Numbered from the stretch's first letter, positions 6,319 through 14,324 are shown. The stretch: 17,652 nucleotides of DNA from an uncultured Pseudomonadota bacterium (GCA_903939665.1 CAJAHZ010000099.1:1-17652); one strand, 5' to 3'. Notes: generated by a model not told the origin, from the letters alone. Numbers and translations: made by a program.

Positions 6319-7707
6319 ATGAGCCAATTGAATTCTACCCAATATACATGGGCCGGCCGCTTCTCCGAGCCGATGTCCGACCTCGTCAAACGCTATACCG
6401 CCTCGGTCGATTTCGACAAAAGAATGTGGCGTCAGGACATACGGGGGTCGCTGGCGCATGCCAAAATGCTCGCCCGGCAAAGCATCATTTCGGCGCAGGA
6501 TCTGGCCGATATCGAACGCGGCATGGCGCAGGTAACCGACGAGATCGAGTCAGGCCGTTTTGAATGGTTGCTCGACCTTGAAGACGTACACCTCAACATT
6601 GAAAAGCGGCTGACCGCGCTGGTCGGCGACGCCGGCAAACGCCTGCACACTGGCCGCTCGCGCAACGATCAGGTAGCGACCGACATTCGCCTCTATCTGC
6701 GTGACGCGATCGACGACATCCTCGAACTGCTCAAGCATTTCCAGACCAACCTGCTCGACCTTGCAGAACGCGAAGCCGCCACGCCGCTGCCCGGCTTTAC
6801 GCACCTGCAGGTCGCCCAGCCCGTCACTTTCGGCCATCACCTGATGGCCTATTTCGAGATGTCGCGGCGCGATGCCGAGCGCTTCGCCGACGTGCGCCGT
6901 CGCACCAATCGCCTGCCGCTCGGCGCAGCAGCGCTGGCCGGCACCACCTACCCGATCGACCGCGAGTTTGTTGCCACCGAACTCGGTTTCGACGGCGTGT
7001 GCGAGAACTCGCTCGATGCCGTTTCCGACCGCGATTTCGCCATCGAATTCTGTGCTGCCTGCGCACTGCTCATGATGCATTTTTCGCGCATGTCCGAAGA
7101 GCTTGTGCTGTGGATGAATCCGCGCTTCGGTTTCGTCAAGATCGCCGATCGCTTCTGTACCGGCAGTTCGATCATGCCGCAAAAGAAGAATCCGGACGTC
7201 CCCGAACTCGCGCGCGGCAAGACCGGTCGCGTATACGGCCACCTGACCGCCCTGCTCACCCTGATGAAAGGTCAGCCGCTGGCCTACAACAAAGACAATC
7301 AGGAAGACAAGGAGCCGCTGTTCGACGCGGTCGACACGGTCACCGACACACTGCGCATTTTCGCCGACATGATCTCCGGCATCAGCGCCCGCCCCGACAA
7401 CATGCGCGATGCGCTACGCCAGGGCTTCGCCACGGCCACCGATCTGGCCGACTACCTGACGCGCAAGGGCCTGCCTTTCCGCGATGCGCACGAGGCGGTT
7501 GGACTGGCAGTGCGCCGCGCCGAAGAGTTGGGTGTCGACCTGCCGCAACTGGCGCTGGCCGAGTTGCAGAAATTTTCTCCGCTCGTTGCTGACGACATTT
7601 TTTCCGTACTCACCGTCGAGGGTTCGCTGGCTTCACGCAATCATCTTGGCGGCACCGCACCAGACCAGGTGCGCGCTGCCATTTCTCGTGCGCGCGCGCG
7701 GCTCTAG
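6319..7707 (+). CDS. argH: Argininosuccinate lyase
   Basis: Cleaves argininosuccinate to arginine and fumarate, the last step of arginine synthesis; a cytosolic homotetramer of the fumarase/aspartase superfamily. From the ATG at 6319 it has 462 residues, the normal length. It contains the N-terminal WAGRFSEPMSDLVKRYTASV, then HTGRSRNDQVATDIRL, GFTHLQVAQPVTFGHH and the superfamily signature GSSIMPQKKNPD with the catalytic-loop serine. An in-frame ATG at 6238 would add 27 residues absent from the family and overlap algZ. No clear Shine-Dalgarno sequence precedes 6319. A protein kinase gene follows after 17 bases and is probably co-transcribed. Confidence 0.97.
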   Translation: MSQLNSTQYTWAGRFSEPMSDLVKRYTASVDFDKRMWRQDIRGSLAHAKMLARQSIISAQDLADIERGMAQVTDEIESGRFEWLLDLEDVHLNIEKRLTALVGDAGKRLHTGRSRNDQVATDIRLYLRDAIDDILELLKHFQTNLLDLAEREAATPLPGFTHLQVAQPVTFGHHLMAYFEMSRRDAERFADVRRRTNRLPLGAAALAGTTYPIDREFVATELGFDGVCENSLDAVSDRDFAIEFCAACALLMMHFSRMSEELVLWMNPRFGFVKIADRFCTGSSIMPQKKNPDVPELARGKTGRVYGHLTALLTLMKGQPLAYNKDNQEDKEPLFDAVDTVTDTLRIFADMISGISARPDNMRDALRQGFATATDLADYLTRKGLPFRDAHEAVGLAVRRAEELGVDLPQLALAELQKFSPLVADDIFSVLTVEGSLASRNHLGGTAPDQVRAAISRARARL

Positions 7708-7724
7708 GCGAGAACGGTCCGACC

Positions 7725-9026
7725 ATGCTGGATAAAATCGGCAAATACGACCTCGTTCGCGAACTCGGTCGTGGCGCCACGGCGACGGTCTATCTTGGCA
7801 ACGATCCTTTCACGCAACGCGATGTAGCGATCAAGGTAGCGTTCCCGGACATCCTGAAAGACCCGGAACGCGGCAAACTCTACTCGCACCTGTTTCTCAA
7901 CGAAGCCTCGCTGGTCGGCAAACTTTCCCACCCGCACATCGTGCAGATTTTCGACGCGGTGGTCGCCGAAAATCTCTGCTACATCGTGATGGAATTCGTT
8001 GAAGGCGGCACGCTGGAAGATTTCACCACGCCCGGCAAATTGCTGCCGATCGAGCGCGTCGTCGAAATCATTTTCAAATGCACGCGCGCACTCGACTTCG
8101 CCTATCGGCTCGGCATCACGCATCGCGATATCAAACCAGCCAACATCCTTTTTTCCGGCACCAACCCGAACTCGGGCGAGATCAAGATTTCCGACTTCGG
8201 CGCCGCCATTATCGGCACGCCGGATCAAGTACCGGAGCGCACGCAGGTTGCCGGGATCGGCTCGCCAGCCTACATGTCGCCGCAACAGGTAAAGGAACAG
8301 CCACTCGACCACCAGACCGACATCTATTCGCTCGGCGTCGTCATGTACCAGTTACTCACCGGTCAGCTCCCCTTCCAGGCGAGCACGAACTACAACATGA
8401 TCTACCAGATCATCCACACTGAACCGACAAAACCATCGACGCTGCGCAAGGGCATCCCGGACACCCTTGACACTATCGTCGCACGTGCCATGTGCAAGGA
8501 CATTGAGCACCGCTACGCGACCTGGGAGGATTTTGCGCATGATCTGGCGCAAGCGTTTCGCAACAAACAGCTTAAATCGACCGTTCGCGATTTCGCCGAC
8601 TCGGAAAAATTTGACACATTGCGTTCGCTGTCTTTCTTCGATGACTTTTCCGACGTCGAACTATGGGAAGTCCTTCGTTTCTCGAACTGGACTCAGGTAC
8701 CCCCAGGTGAAATCATCATGCACGACGGCGAGGCCGGCGATTTTTTCTGCTTCCTCGCAGACGGAGAACTCAAGGTCACGAAGAACGGCAGAATTTTGAA
8801 CCTGCTGACGACGGGCGACTGTTTTGGCGAAATGGCAGTCATCGGCAAAGAAAAACTGCCCCGCGGCGCAGACGTCATCGCCCTGATCGAATCCAAACTG
8901 GTGACGATTCGCGGCGAAGCACTAGCCAAAGCATCGGAAGCCTGTCGAATGAATTTCTACCAGTCGTTTCTTTCCGTTCTGGCCAGCCGCCTGGCCTTGG
9001 CCAATGCGCGCCTGGCGGCGTTCTGA
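7725..9026 (+). CDS. Ser/Thr protein kinase with C-terminal cyclic-nucleotide-binding domain (paralog 1)
   Basis: A 433-residue cytosolic Hanks-type kinase with no transmembrane segment. The catalytic domain (about 8-275) has a glycine-rich loop GRGATATVY whose third glycine is Ala, Lys37 (AIKVA), Glu60, HRDIKPAN (133-140, Asp135), DFG (157-159) and a substrate-lobe motif SPQ (185-187) in place of APE. A CNB domain follows (about 295-430), with cassette residues FGEMAV and PRGADV (368-384); Arg380, which contacts the phosphate in this fold, is kept. This is the layout of a cyclic-nucleotide-tuned kinase on one chain. The substrate is unknown. It lies 17 bases after argH with a weak ribosome site and ends at a strong terminator. 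It is clearly paralogous to the kinase at 12972-14324 over both domains. Confidence 0.9.
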   Translation: MLDKIGKYDLVRELGRGATATVYLGNDPFTQRDVAIKVAFPDILKDPERGKLYSHLFLNEASLVGKLSHPHIVQIFDAVVAENLCYIVMEFVEGGTLEDFTTPGKLLPIERVVEIIFKCTRALDFAYRLGITHRDIKPANILFSGTNPNSGEIKISDFGAAIIGTPDQVPERTQVAGIGSPAYMSPQQVKEQPLDHQTDIYSLGVVMYQLLTGQLPFQASTNYNMIYQIIHTEPTKPSTLRKGIPDTLDTIVARAMCKDIEHRYATWEDFAHDLAQAFRNKQLKSTVRDFADSEKFDTLRSLSFFDDFSDVELWEVLRFSNWTQVPPGEIIMHDGEAGDFFCFLADGELKVTKNGRILNLLTTGDCFGEMAVIGKEKLPRGADVIALIESKLVTIRGEALAKASEACRMNFYQSFLSVLASRLALANARLAAF

Positions 9027-9058
9027 AACGCTGAGCCGCCTGAATCAGACGATGAAGC

Positions 9059-9090
9059 AAAAACGCCGCTGAACATTCAGCGGCGTTTTT
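9059..9090. terminator. Bidirectional intrinsic terminator
   Basis: A perfect 14-base inverted repeat, aaaaacgccgctga / tcagcggcgttttt, has a 4-base loop (acat) and is flanked by A-runs on one side and T-runs on the other. It lies between the converging kinase and grxD genes and can stop transcription from both directions. Confidence 0.92.
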
Positions 9091-9122
9091 GTTTGCTCAC
9101 GGGAAAACGATCGGCCCCTGAA

Positions 9123-9443
9123 TCAGGTTTTAGCCAAGCCTTCAAGCAACTTCTGCAACTCGCCATCCTGATACATCTCTTTCATGATGTCGCAACCGCC
9201 GACAAACTCGCCGTTGACATAGAGCTGCGGAATCGTCGGCCAGTTGGCAAAATCCTTGATGCCGTTACGTATCTCCGGGTTTTCCAGCACATTGACGCTA
9301 AAGAAATCGGTCACGCCACAGGCTTTGAGAATCTGGACTACCGTCGCCGAAAAGCCGCATTGCGGAAATTGCGGCGTGCCCTTCATGTAAAGCGCTACCG
9401 GGTGGCTCGTTACCTGTTCCTTGATCAGTTGCTGCACGTCCAT
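9123..9443 (-). CDS. grxD: Monothiol glutaredoxin, Grx4 type
   Basis: A 106-residue class II monothiol glutaredoxin that binds a glutathione-ligated [2Fe-2S] cluster and works in iron-sulfur cluster delivery. The active site is CGFS (Cys29), preceded by LYMKGTPQFPQ, with the glutathione-binding segments WPTIPQLYVNGEFVGGCDI further on. The ATG at 9443 is preferred over an upstream in-frame ATG at 9476 because GAGG lies eight bases before it and the family begins here (MDVQQLIKEQ). It is the last gene after hemA-prfA-prmC but has its own likely promoter. It ends at the bidirectional terminator. Confidence 0.95.
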   Translation of the reverse strand: MDVQQLIKEQVTSHPVALYMKGTPQFPQCGFSATVVQILKACGVTDFFSVNVLENPEIRNGIKDFANWPTIPQLYVNGEFVGGCDIMKEMYQDGELQKLLEGLAKT

Positions 9444-9475
9444 GGGGAAACCTCGAATAATAGTTGAGTGAATCA

Positions 9476-9503
9476 ATCAGGAATTAGTGTAGCGGTTCCT
9501 GAT
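9476..9503. promoter_or_regulatory. Operator-like inverted repeat across the grxD -10
   Basis: ATCAGGAA-N12-TTCCTGAT is a perfect 8-base inverted repeat that straddles the predicted -10 and start site of grxD. It has no trailing T-run, so it is unlikely to be a terminator of prmC. Its place suggests a repressor site. The regulator is unknown. Confidence 0.4.
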
Positions 9504-9515
9504 GCCCGCCGTCAA
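9486..9515 (-). promoter_or_regulatory. Sigma-70-like promoter of grxD
   Basis: On the minus strand a -35 TTGACG (9510-9515) is separated by 18 bases from TACACT (9486-9491). Transcription would start near 9479, about 36 bases before the ATG. The -35 overlaps the prmC stop codon, so grxD can be expressed apart from the upstream operon. Confidence 0.5.
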
Positions 9516-10342
9516 CGCAGACAAGCACCCGTCACCCGCTCAATGCCGGCCTGATCCGGCCAGGAGCTAACGTCGGAGAAACCTTCGGCAACCAGCAAGG
9601 CACGCACTTTCGTTGCCTGATCGTAACCATGCTCAAGCAGCAGCCAGCCGCCCGGCGAGAGGTGCGTTGCTGCACCTTTAACAATGGCACAAATGCACGA
9701 CAAACCGTCACCGCCCGCCCGTCCATCGGTCAACGCGGCTTGCGGTTCAAAGGGCAGCCCATTTTGCTGCAGATGGGGATCGGCCTCCGCCACGTAAGGC
9801 GGGTTCGAGACGATCAGATCGAAGCGCGCCTCGCCGAGCGGCGCATACCAGTCGCCGCATAAAAAACTGACCCGCGCCTGATGGCTGGCTGCATTGGCTC
9901 GCGCTACATCGAGCGCATCGGGTGAAAAATCAACCGCGCTGATATCGGCTCCCGGACAAAGGCGAGCCAAGGTGACGGCAACAACGCCCGACCCCGTGCC
10001 AAGATCGACGATACGCGGCGCAGCCAGGCGCTGCGCACGCTCCGCCGCAAGATCAACCAGCACTTCGGTATCCGGGCGAGGAATCAGCACGGCCGGCGAG
10101 ACGGCAAATTCAAAGCCATAAAAATCGGCGCTTCCGACAAGGTAAGCCAGCGGTTCGCCGTTAATGCGGCGGGCCAGCAGCTCCTCCAGCCTTGCCATTT
10201 GATCCGGCAACAGCAGCTGCTCAGGACGCGCGATCAGGGCAGCGTGCGTGCAGCCGCTGACATGCTCAATGAGCAGCCGCGCATCAAGCCGGTCTATGCG
10301 CTGACTGGCTTGACGCCATGCCTCGCCGATACTCGCCGCCAT
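9512..10342 (-). CDS. prmC: Peptide chain release factor N5-glutamine methyltransferase
   Basis: Methylates the glutamine of the GGQ motif in release factors 1 and 2, using SAM. From the ATG at 10342 it has 276 residues, like E. coli PrmC (277). The N-terminal helical domain is followed by the conserved LIPRPDTEVLVD (86-97), motif I DLGTGSG (113-119) and the catalytic NPPY (180-183), which holds the glutamine amide. The start lies one base after the prfA stop, so the enzyme and its substrate are translationally coupled. A longer frame to 10420 would lie inside prfA and is not family-like. Confidence 0.96.
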   Translation of the reverse strand: MAASIGEAWRQASQRIDRLDARLLIEHVSGCTHAALIARPEQLLLPDQMARLEELLARRINGEPLAYLVGSADFYGFEFAVSPAVLIPRPDTEVLVDLAAERAQRLAAPRIVDLGTGSGVVAVTLARLCPGADISAVDFSPDALDVARANAASHQARVSFLCGDWYAPLGEARFDLIVSNPPYVAEADPHLQQNGLPFEPQAALTDGRAGGDGLSCICAIVKGAATHLSPGGWLLLEHGYDQATKVRALLVAEGFSDVSSWPDQAGIERVTGACLR

Positions 10343-10343
10343 C

Positions 10344-11429
10344 TCACTCGCCGCCCTCGGCCAGCATGGCCAGTTGCTCGGCCTGATGCTCGGCAGCCAG
10401 CGCGCCGACCAGTTCATCAATGTCTCCGTCCATGATCGCGTCGATCTTGTAGAGCGTGAGATTGATACGGTGATCGGTCACCCGCCCCTGCGGGAAGTTG
10501 TACGTGCGAATCCGCTCGGAGCGGTCACCGCTGCCAATCAGGCTCTTGCGCGTCGAGGCGATCTTCGCGTGCTGCTCGCGCTCCTGCGCATCGCGGATAC
10601 GCGCCACCAGCACCGACATGGCCTGCGCCTTGTTCTTGTGCTGCGAGCGCCCGTCCTGGCATTCGACAACGATGCCGGTCGGCAGGTGAACGATACGCAC
10701 GGCCGAATCGGTCTTGTTGATGTGCTGCCCGCCGGCACCAGAAGCACGGAAAGTGTCGACACGGATTTCGGCCGGATTGATCGTCACATCTTCCAGCTCA
10801 TCGGCCTCGGGCATGACCGCGACGGTGCATGCCGAGGTGTGAATTCGGCCCTGCGTTTCGGTCTCCGGTACGCGTTGAACGCGATGCGCACCGGACTCGA
10901 ACTTGAGTTTCGAATACGCCCCGGCACCGATAACACGGGCGATCACTTCCTTGTAACCGCCAACATCCGACGAACTCGATGAGATGATTTCCACCTGCCA
11001 GCGCTGACGCTCGGCGTAGCGCGTATACATGCGGAAAAGATTGCCGGCAAACAGCGCCGATTCGTCGCCCCCCGTGCCGGCGCGAATCTCGAGAAAAATG
11101 TTGCGGTCATCATTGGCGTCCTTCGGCAGCAACAACTTTTGCAACTCGTTTTCAATTTCCGGCAACCGCTGCTTCGCCGCCTTCATCTCGTCTTCGGCCA
11201 GCTCCTTCATTTCCGGATCGTCCATCATTTCAAGCGCTGACTGCAAGGTCGCCTCAGTCTGCCGGAAGGTCTGATACAAAGCCACCAAGGGACCGAGCTC
11301 GGCATGTTCGCGCGTCAGCTTGCGATACTGATCCATATCGCGCGTCGCCTCGCCACTGGCCAATATCCGGTCAAGTTCGTCAAGGCGACCGGTGAGATGT
11401 TCCAGTTTGTCGCGGATGCTCTGTTTCAT
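10344..11429 (-). CDS. prfA: Peptide chain release factor 1
   Basis: Recognises UAA and UAG stop codons and triggers peptide release on the ribosome. It has 361 residues, the usual length. The codon-recognition tripeptide PxT occurs as PET (188-190) in RVPETETQGRIHTSA, and the peptidyl-hydrolysis motif GGQ is at 233-235 (GAGGQHINKTDSAVR). It lies 70 bases after hemA and one base before prmC, in the order hemA-prfA-prmC known across proteobacteria. No clear Shine-Dalgarno sequence is seen before the ATG. Confidence 0.97.
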   Translation of the reverse strand: MKQSIRDKLEHLTGRLDELDRILASGEATRDMDQYRKLTREHAELGPLVALYQTFRQTEATLQSALEMMDDPEMKELAEDEMKAAKQRLPEIENELQKLLLPKDANDDRNIFLEIRAGTGGDESALFAGNLFRMYTRYAERQRWQVEIISSSSSDVGGYKEVIARVIGAGAYSKLKFESGAHRVQRVPETETQGRIHTSACTVAVMPEADELEDVTINPAEIRVDTFRASGAGGQHINKTDSAVRIVHLPTGIVVECQDGRSQHKNKAQAMSVLVARIRDAQEREQHAKIASTRKSLIGSGDRSERIRTYNFPQGRVTDHRINLTLYKIDAIMDGDIDELVGALAAEHQAEQLAMLAEGGE

Positions 11430-11499
11430 GGGATAGGCAATCGGGGATACGTAAGCGAAGGGTGGAGAACTGCAGAAGCGACGCGTCGGCGCCGATCAG

Positions 11500-12750
11500 C
11501 TACTCGCCGGAGTGGAGATGAAACAGGCGCGAAACGAGCGTTTGCAACTCAGCGCGATCGCCCTCTGCCTGACTGAGCGTTTGCGTCGGCGCGTGCAAGA
11601 ACTTATTGGTCAGGCGATGCGAGAGGTGGTCAAGCACACGCGCAGGATCTTCTCCCTTGGCCAGCAGCTTGAGCGCATGCTCCATCTCGTGCCGGCGGGT
11701 GCGCTCGGCGGCATCGCGCAGTGAGCGAATCACCGGCACCGTATCCCGGTTCTGCAGCCAATGCAGAAAACTATCGACGCGCTCGGCAATAATCGCCTCG
11801 GCATCAATCACCGCTGCCTGCCTCGACTCAAGGCCTGACTCGACGACCTGCGCGAGATCATCGACGGTGTACAGAAAGGCGTCATCCAGCTCGCCAACCT
11901 CAACTTCAATATCACGCGGCACCGCCAGATCGACCATGAAAATCGGACGGTGGCGGCGTGCCTTGATCGCGCGCTCGACCATGCCAAGACCGATGATCGG
12001 CAACTGGCTGGCCGTACAGGAAACGACAATATCGAACTCCGCAAGACGCCCGGCGATCTCATCAAGCCGGATCGCCGTCCCGCTAAAGCGCTCGGCCAGC
12101 GCCATGCCGCGCTCGACGGTGCGATTGGCGATAACGATCTGCTTTGGATTCTGCGCCGCGAAATGCGTGGCACACAGCTCGATCATCTCGCCGGCGCCGA
12201 TGAAAAGAATTTTCTGGTCGCCGATGCGCTCGAAAATCCGTTCCGCCAAATGCACAGCGGCAGCGGCCATCGAAACGATATTGGCGCCGATCGCCGTTGT
12301 CGAGCGCACCTCCTTGGCCACTGCGAACGAACGCTGGAACAGCTTGTGCAGGGAAGTCCCGAGCGTACCGGCCTCTTCGGCGACACGCACGGCATCCTTC
12401 ATCTGACCGAGAATCTGCGGCTCGCCAATGACCATGGAATCGAGCCCGCTAGCCACCCGGAAGGCATGGCGAACGGCATCGCGCTCAGGGTACGTGTACA
12501 GGTAAGGCTCGATTTCCTGGCGACCGATACGGTGGTACTCGGCCAGCCAGGCAGCAGCGGCTTCCGGCGCATCGGTAGCGCAGTAAAGCTCGGTCCGATT
12601 ACACGTTGAAAGGATCGCCGCCTCGTGCACTGTCCTCGCACGCATCAGGTCGGCCAGCGCTTGCTGCAATTTCTCGGCGTGAAAAGCCACCCGCTCGCGG
12701 ACCGACAGCGGCGCCGTGTGGTGATTGATACCGAGAGTGAATAGCGCCAT
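11500..12750 (-). CDS. hemA: Glutamyl-tRNA reductase
   Basis: Reduces glutamyl-tRNA(Glu) to glutamate-1-semialdehyde with NADPH, the first committed step of the C5 tetrapyrrole pathway. It has 416 residues. The start MALFTLGINHHTAPLSVRE and the active-site Cys50 in LSTCNRTELY are diagnostic. The NADPH-binding domain shows FIGAGEMIELCATHF and IANRTVERG, and the C-terminal dimerisation helix follows. Together with hemC and hemD in the window it covers the front of heme synthesis, though the two loci are separate units. The start is well placed by homology; the ribosome site is weak. Confidence 0.97.
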   Translation of the reverse strand: MALFTLGINHHTAPLSVRERVAFHAEKLQQALADLMRARTVHEAAILSTCNRTELYCATDAPEAAAAWLAEYHRIGRQEIEPYLYTYPERDAVRHAFRVASGLDSMVIGEPQILGQMKDAVRVAEEAGTLGTSLHKLFQRSFAVAKEVRSTTAIGANIVSMAAAAVHLAERIFERIGDQKILFIGAGEMIELCATHFAAQNPKQIVIANRTVERGMALAERFSGTAIRLDEIAGRLAEFDIVVSCTASQLPIIGLGMVERAIKARRHRPIFMVDLAVPRDIEVEVGELDDAFLYTVDDLAQVVESGLESRQAAVIDAEAIIAERVDSFLHWLQNRDTVPVIRSLRDAAERTRRHEMEHALKLLAKGEDPARVLDHLSHRLTNKFLHAPTQTLSQAEGDRAELQTLVSRLFHLHSGE

Positions 12751-12794
12751 GCGGGAAACCGTGGATGCACAAGTATTGGCAAATCAGGAGGCCG

Positions 12795-12823
12795 ATTATA
12801 CCACCCGCCCCCCACCCCTCCGG
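12795..12823 (-). promoter_or_regulatory. Probable hemA promoter region with a G-rich tract
   Basis: On the minus strand a perfect TATAAT (12795-12800) lies about 45 bases before the hemA start. The 17-18 bases upstream of it are almost pure G (GGAGGGGTGGGGGGCGGGTGG) and no -35 hexamer is recognisable, so the promoter may rely on an activator or on unusual DNA structure. Confidence 0.45.
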
Positions 12824-12937
12824 AATGACGCAGATTAACAGCAAGCATTGTCCGGCGTGGCGCAACATCTTTCCCGCACACCGCAAACCGGCTCGATTGA
12901 TCACAGCCGCTACGCAAGTACCCGCCAAGAGGCTACC

Positions 12938-12979
12938 ATGTCACCCGCAACCACTCACTGGTCAAAAGTTTATGCCTAA
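12938..12979 (+). CDS. Possible 13-residue leader peptide overlapping the kinase start
   Basis: An ATG with AGAGG five bases upstream opens a short frame, MSPATTHWSKVYA, that ends at TAA 12977-12979. Its last codons overlap the ATG of the second kinase (12972) in another frame. The kinase ATG itself has no good ribosome site, so the short frame could deliver ribosomes by termination-reinitiation. It may equally be chance; there is no conservation evidence here. Confidence 0.3.
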   Translation: MSPATTHWSKVYA

Positions 12980-14324
12980 CCACAACGCCTCCGATCCAAT
13001 CAGGCTTCCCGCCGGACTCAGCCAGCGCTATGAAGTGCGCGGCGAACTGGGATGTGGCGCCACCGGCACGGTGTTTCTCGCCTGGGACACTTTTTCACAA
13101 CGCGAAGTCGCGCTCAAAGTCGCGCATCCGCAAGTATTCCGCGACGAGCCCGATCAGCTTCTGGTGCGCAAGGCGTGGCTCAACGAAGTGCATCTGGCCG
13201 GCAACCTGCATCACCCCTACATCGTCGAGGTCTATGACGCTGGTTTTGGCGACGACAGCGCGTATCTGGTGATGGAATATCTGCCGCACGGCACGTTGCA
13301 GCCGTACACCAAACCCGACAACCTGAAGCCGGTTTCCGAAGTGCTCGAGATCGCCTACAAATGCGCCAGCGCGCTTGATTACGCATGCCGCGCCGGAATC
13401 ATTCATCGCGACATCAAACCGGCCAATCTGCAGTACGTCGGCCCCGGCGAAGCCAAGGTCTGCGATTTCGGCGCAGCGTACTGGTCGCGTGACGACTCGG
13501 CAACGCAAGTCATGGACATCGGCTCGCTCGCCTACATGGCGCCCGAACTCTTTCGCCAGTGGGTTACGCCACAGGCCGACATTTACGCACTCGGCGTTGT
13601 GATGCATCAATTGCTCACCGGCAAGCGTCCCTTCGACGCGCCCGATCAGGCCTCGCTGATGTACAAGGTGCTCAATGGCGAGCGCGAACCGCTGAGCAGC
13701 TTCCGCCCCGACTTGCCACCGAGTCTTGATGCCTTGCTCGACAAGATGCTGGCACGCAGCCTCGAAGACCGTTTCGCCAACTGGCCGGCAGCGCTCTCGG
13801 CGCTGACCACCCACTGCGCCAGCGCATCGATCGCACACAAGGCCGTTGAGGAGCGCCCCGCCGAGGCCGAGCTCTATGACGAACTGCGCCGCCTGCCGCT
13901 GCTCGAATCGCTCAATGACGCCCAGCTCTGGGAATTACTGCGCATCTCGCGGTGGCGAAAAGTGCCGGCAAAAACCGTCTTCATGAAAGAGGGGGACAAC
14001 GCCCGCTCATGCTACCTGCTGCTCAAGGGTGAAGCGCGCGTTTCGCAGCAGGGCAAGCTGATGGCGCTGCTTGACCCCGGGACGCTGTTCGGGGAGCTGG
14101 CTTTCGCCGAAGAAATCCCGTCACCGAGGGCCGCAACGGTAATCGCGGCAAGCGACGGAATCATCGGCAAATGGCCCTACGCCCGCTTGCATAGCGCCTC
14201 GCCAGAACTGCAAACAAAAATGCTGAAAATTTTTTTCCGCCTCGCCACCGAGCGCCTGAAACAATCTGACGAGCGCTACCTGCGCCTCTACCGGCAACAT
14301 GGTCAGGGCGAAGAGACCGCCTGA
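12972..14324 (+). CDS. Ser/Thr protein kinase with C-terminal cyclic-nucleotide-binding domain (paralog 2)
   Basis: A 450-residue cytosolic Hanks-type kinase. The loop is GCGATGTVF (27-35, third glycine kept). Lys49 (ALKVA), Glu72, HRDIKPAN (145-152), DFG (165-167) and APE (190-192) are all present, so it looks fully active. The CNB domain (about 305-435) has the cassette FGELAF then PRAATV (373-390). PRAATV is the same string found in eukaryotic PKA regulatory subunits, with Arg386 as phosphate contact. Effector and catalytic domains on one chain suggest direct control by a cyclic nucleotide. The ATG at 12972 is chosen because the kinase fold begins shortly after; an open frame to 12765 would overlap the hemA promoter and looks non-coding. 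The gene is divergent from hemA and precedes a TonB receptor gene with no clear terminator between. It is paralogous to the kinase at 7725-9026. Confidence 0.9.
   Translation: MPNHNASDPIRLPAGLSQRYEVRGELGCGATGTVFLAWDTFSQREVALKVAHPQVFRDEPDQLLVRKAWLNEVHLAGNLHHPYIVEVYDAGFGDDSAYLVMEYLPHGTLQPYTKPDNLKPVSEVLEIAYKCASALDYACRAGIIHRDIKPANLQYVGPGEAKVCDFGAAYWSRDDSATQVMDIGSLAYMAPELFRQWVTPQADIYALGVVMHQLLTGKRPFDAPDQASLMYKVLNGEREPLSSFRPDLPPSLDALLDKMLARSLEDRFANWPAALSALTTHCASASIAHKAVEERPAEAELYDELRRLPLLESLNDAQLWELLRISRWRKVPAKTVFMKEGDNARSCYLLLKGEARVSQQGKLMALLDPGTLFGELAFAEEIPSPRAATVIAASDGIIGKWPYARLHSASPELQTKMLKIFFRLATERLKQSDERYLRLYRQHGQGEETA

Noticed and set aside
6550..7242. 230-residue minus-strand open frame opposite argH
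   Set aside because: argH is certain across the whole stretch, and the antisense product has no motif.
11606..12406. 266-residue plus-strand open frame opposite hemA
   Set aside because: Its Ser/Arg-rich composition is typical of antisense reading. hemA on the other strand has its active-site and NADPH motifs.
12765..12971. N-terminal extension of kinase paralog 2
   Set aside because: The sequence is Pro/His/Arg-rich with no domain and overlaps the likely hemA promoter.
13095..13838. 247-residue minus-strand open frame opposite kinase paralog 2
   Set aside because: It is antisense to clear kinase motifs and has no domain of its own.
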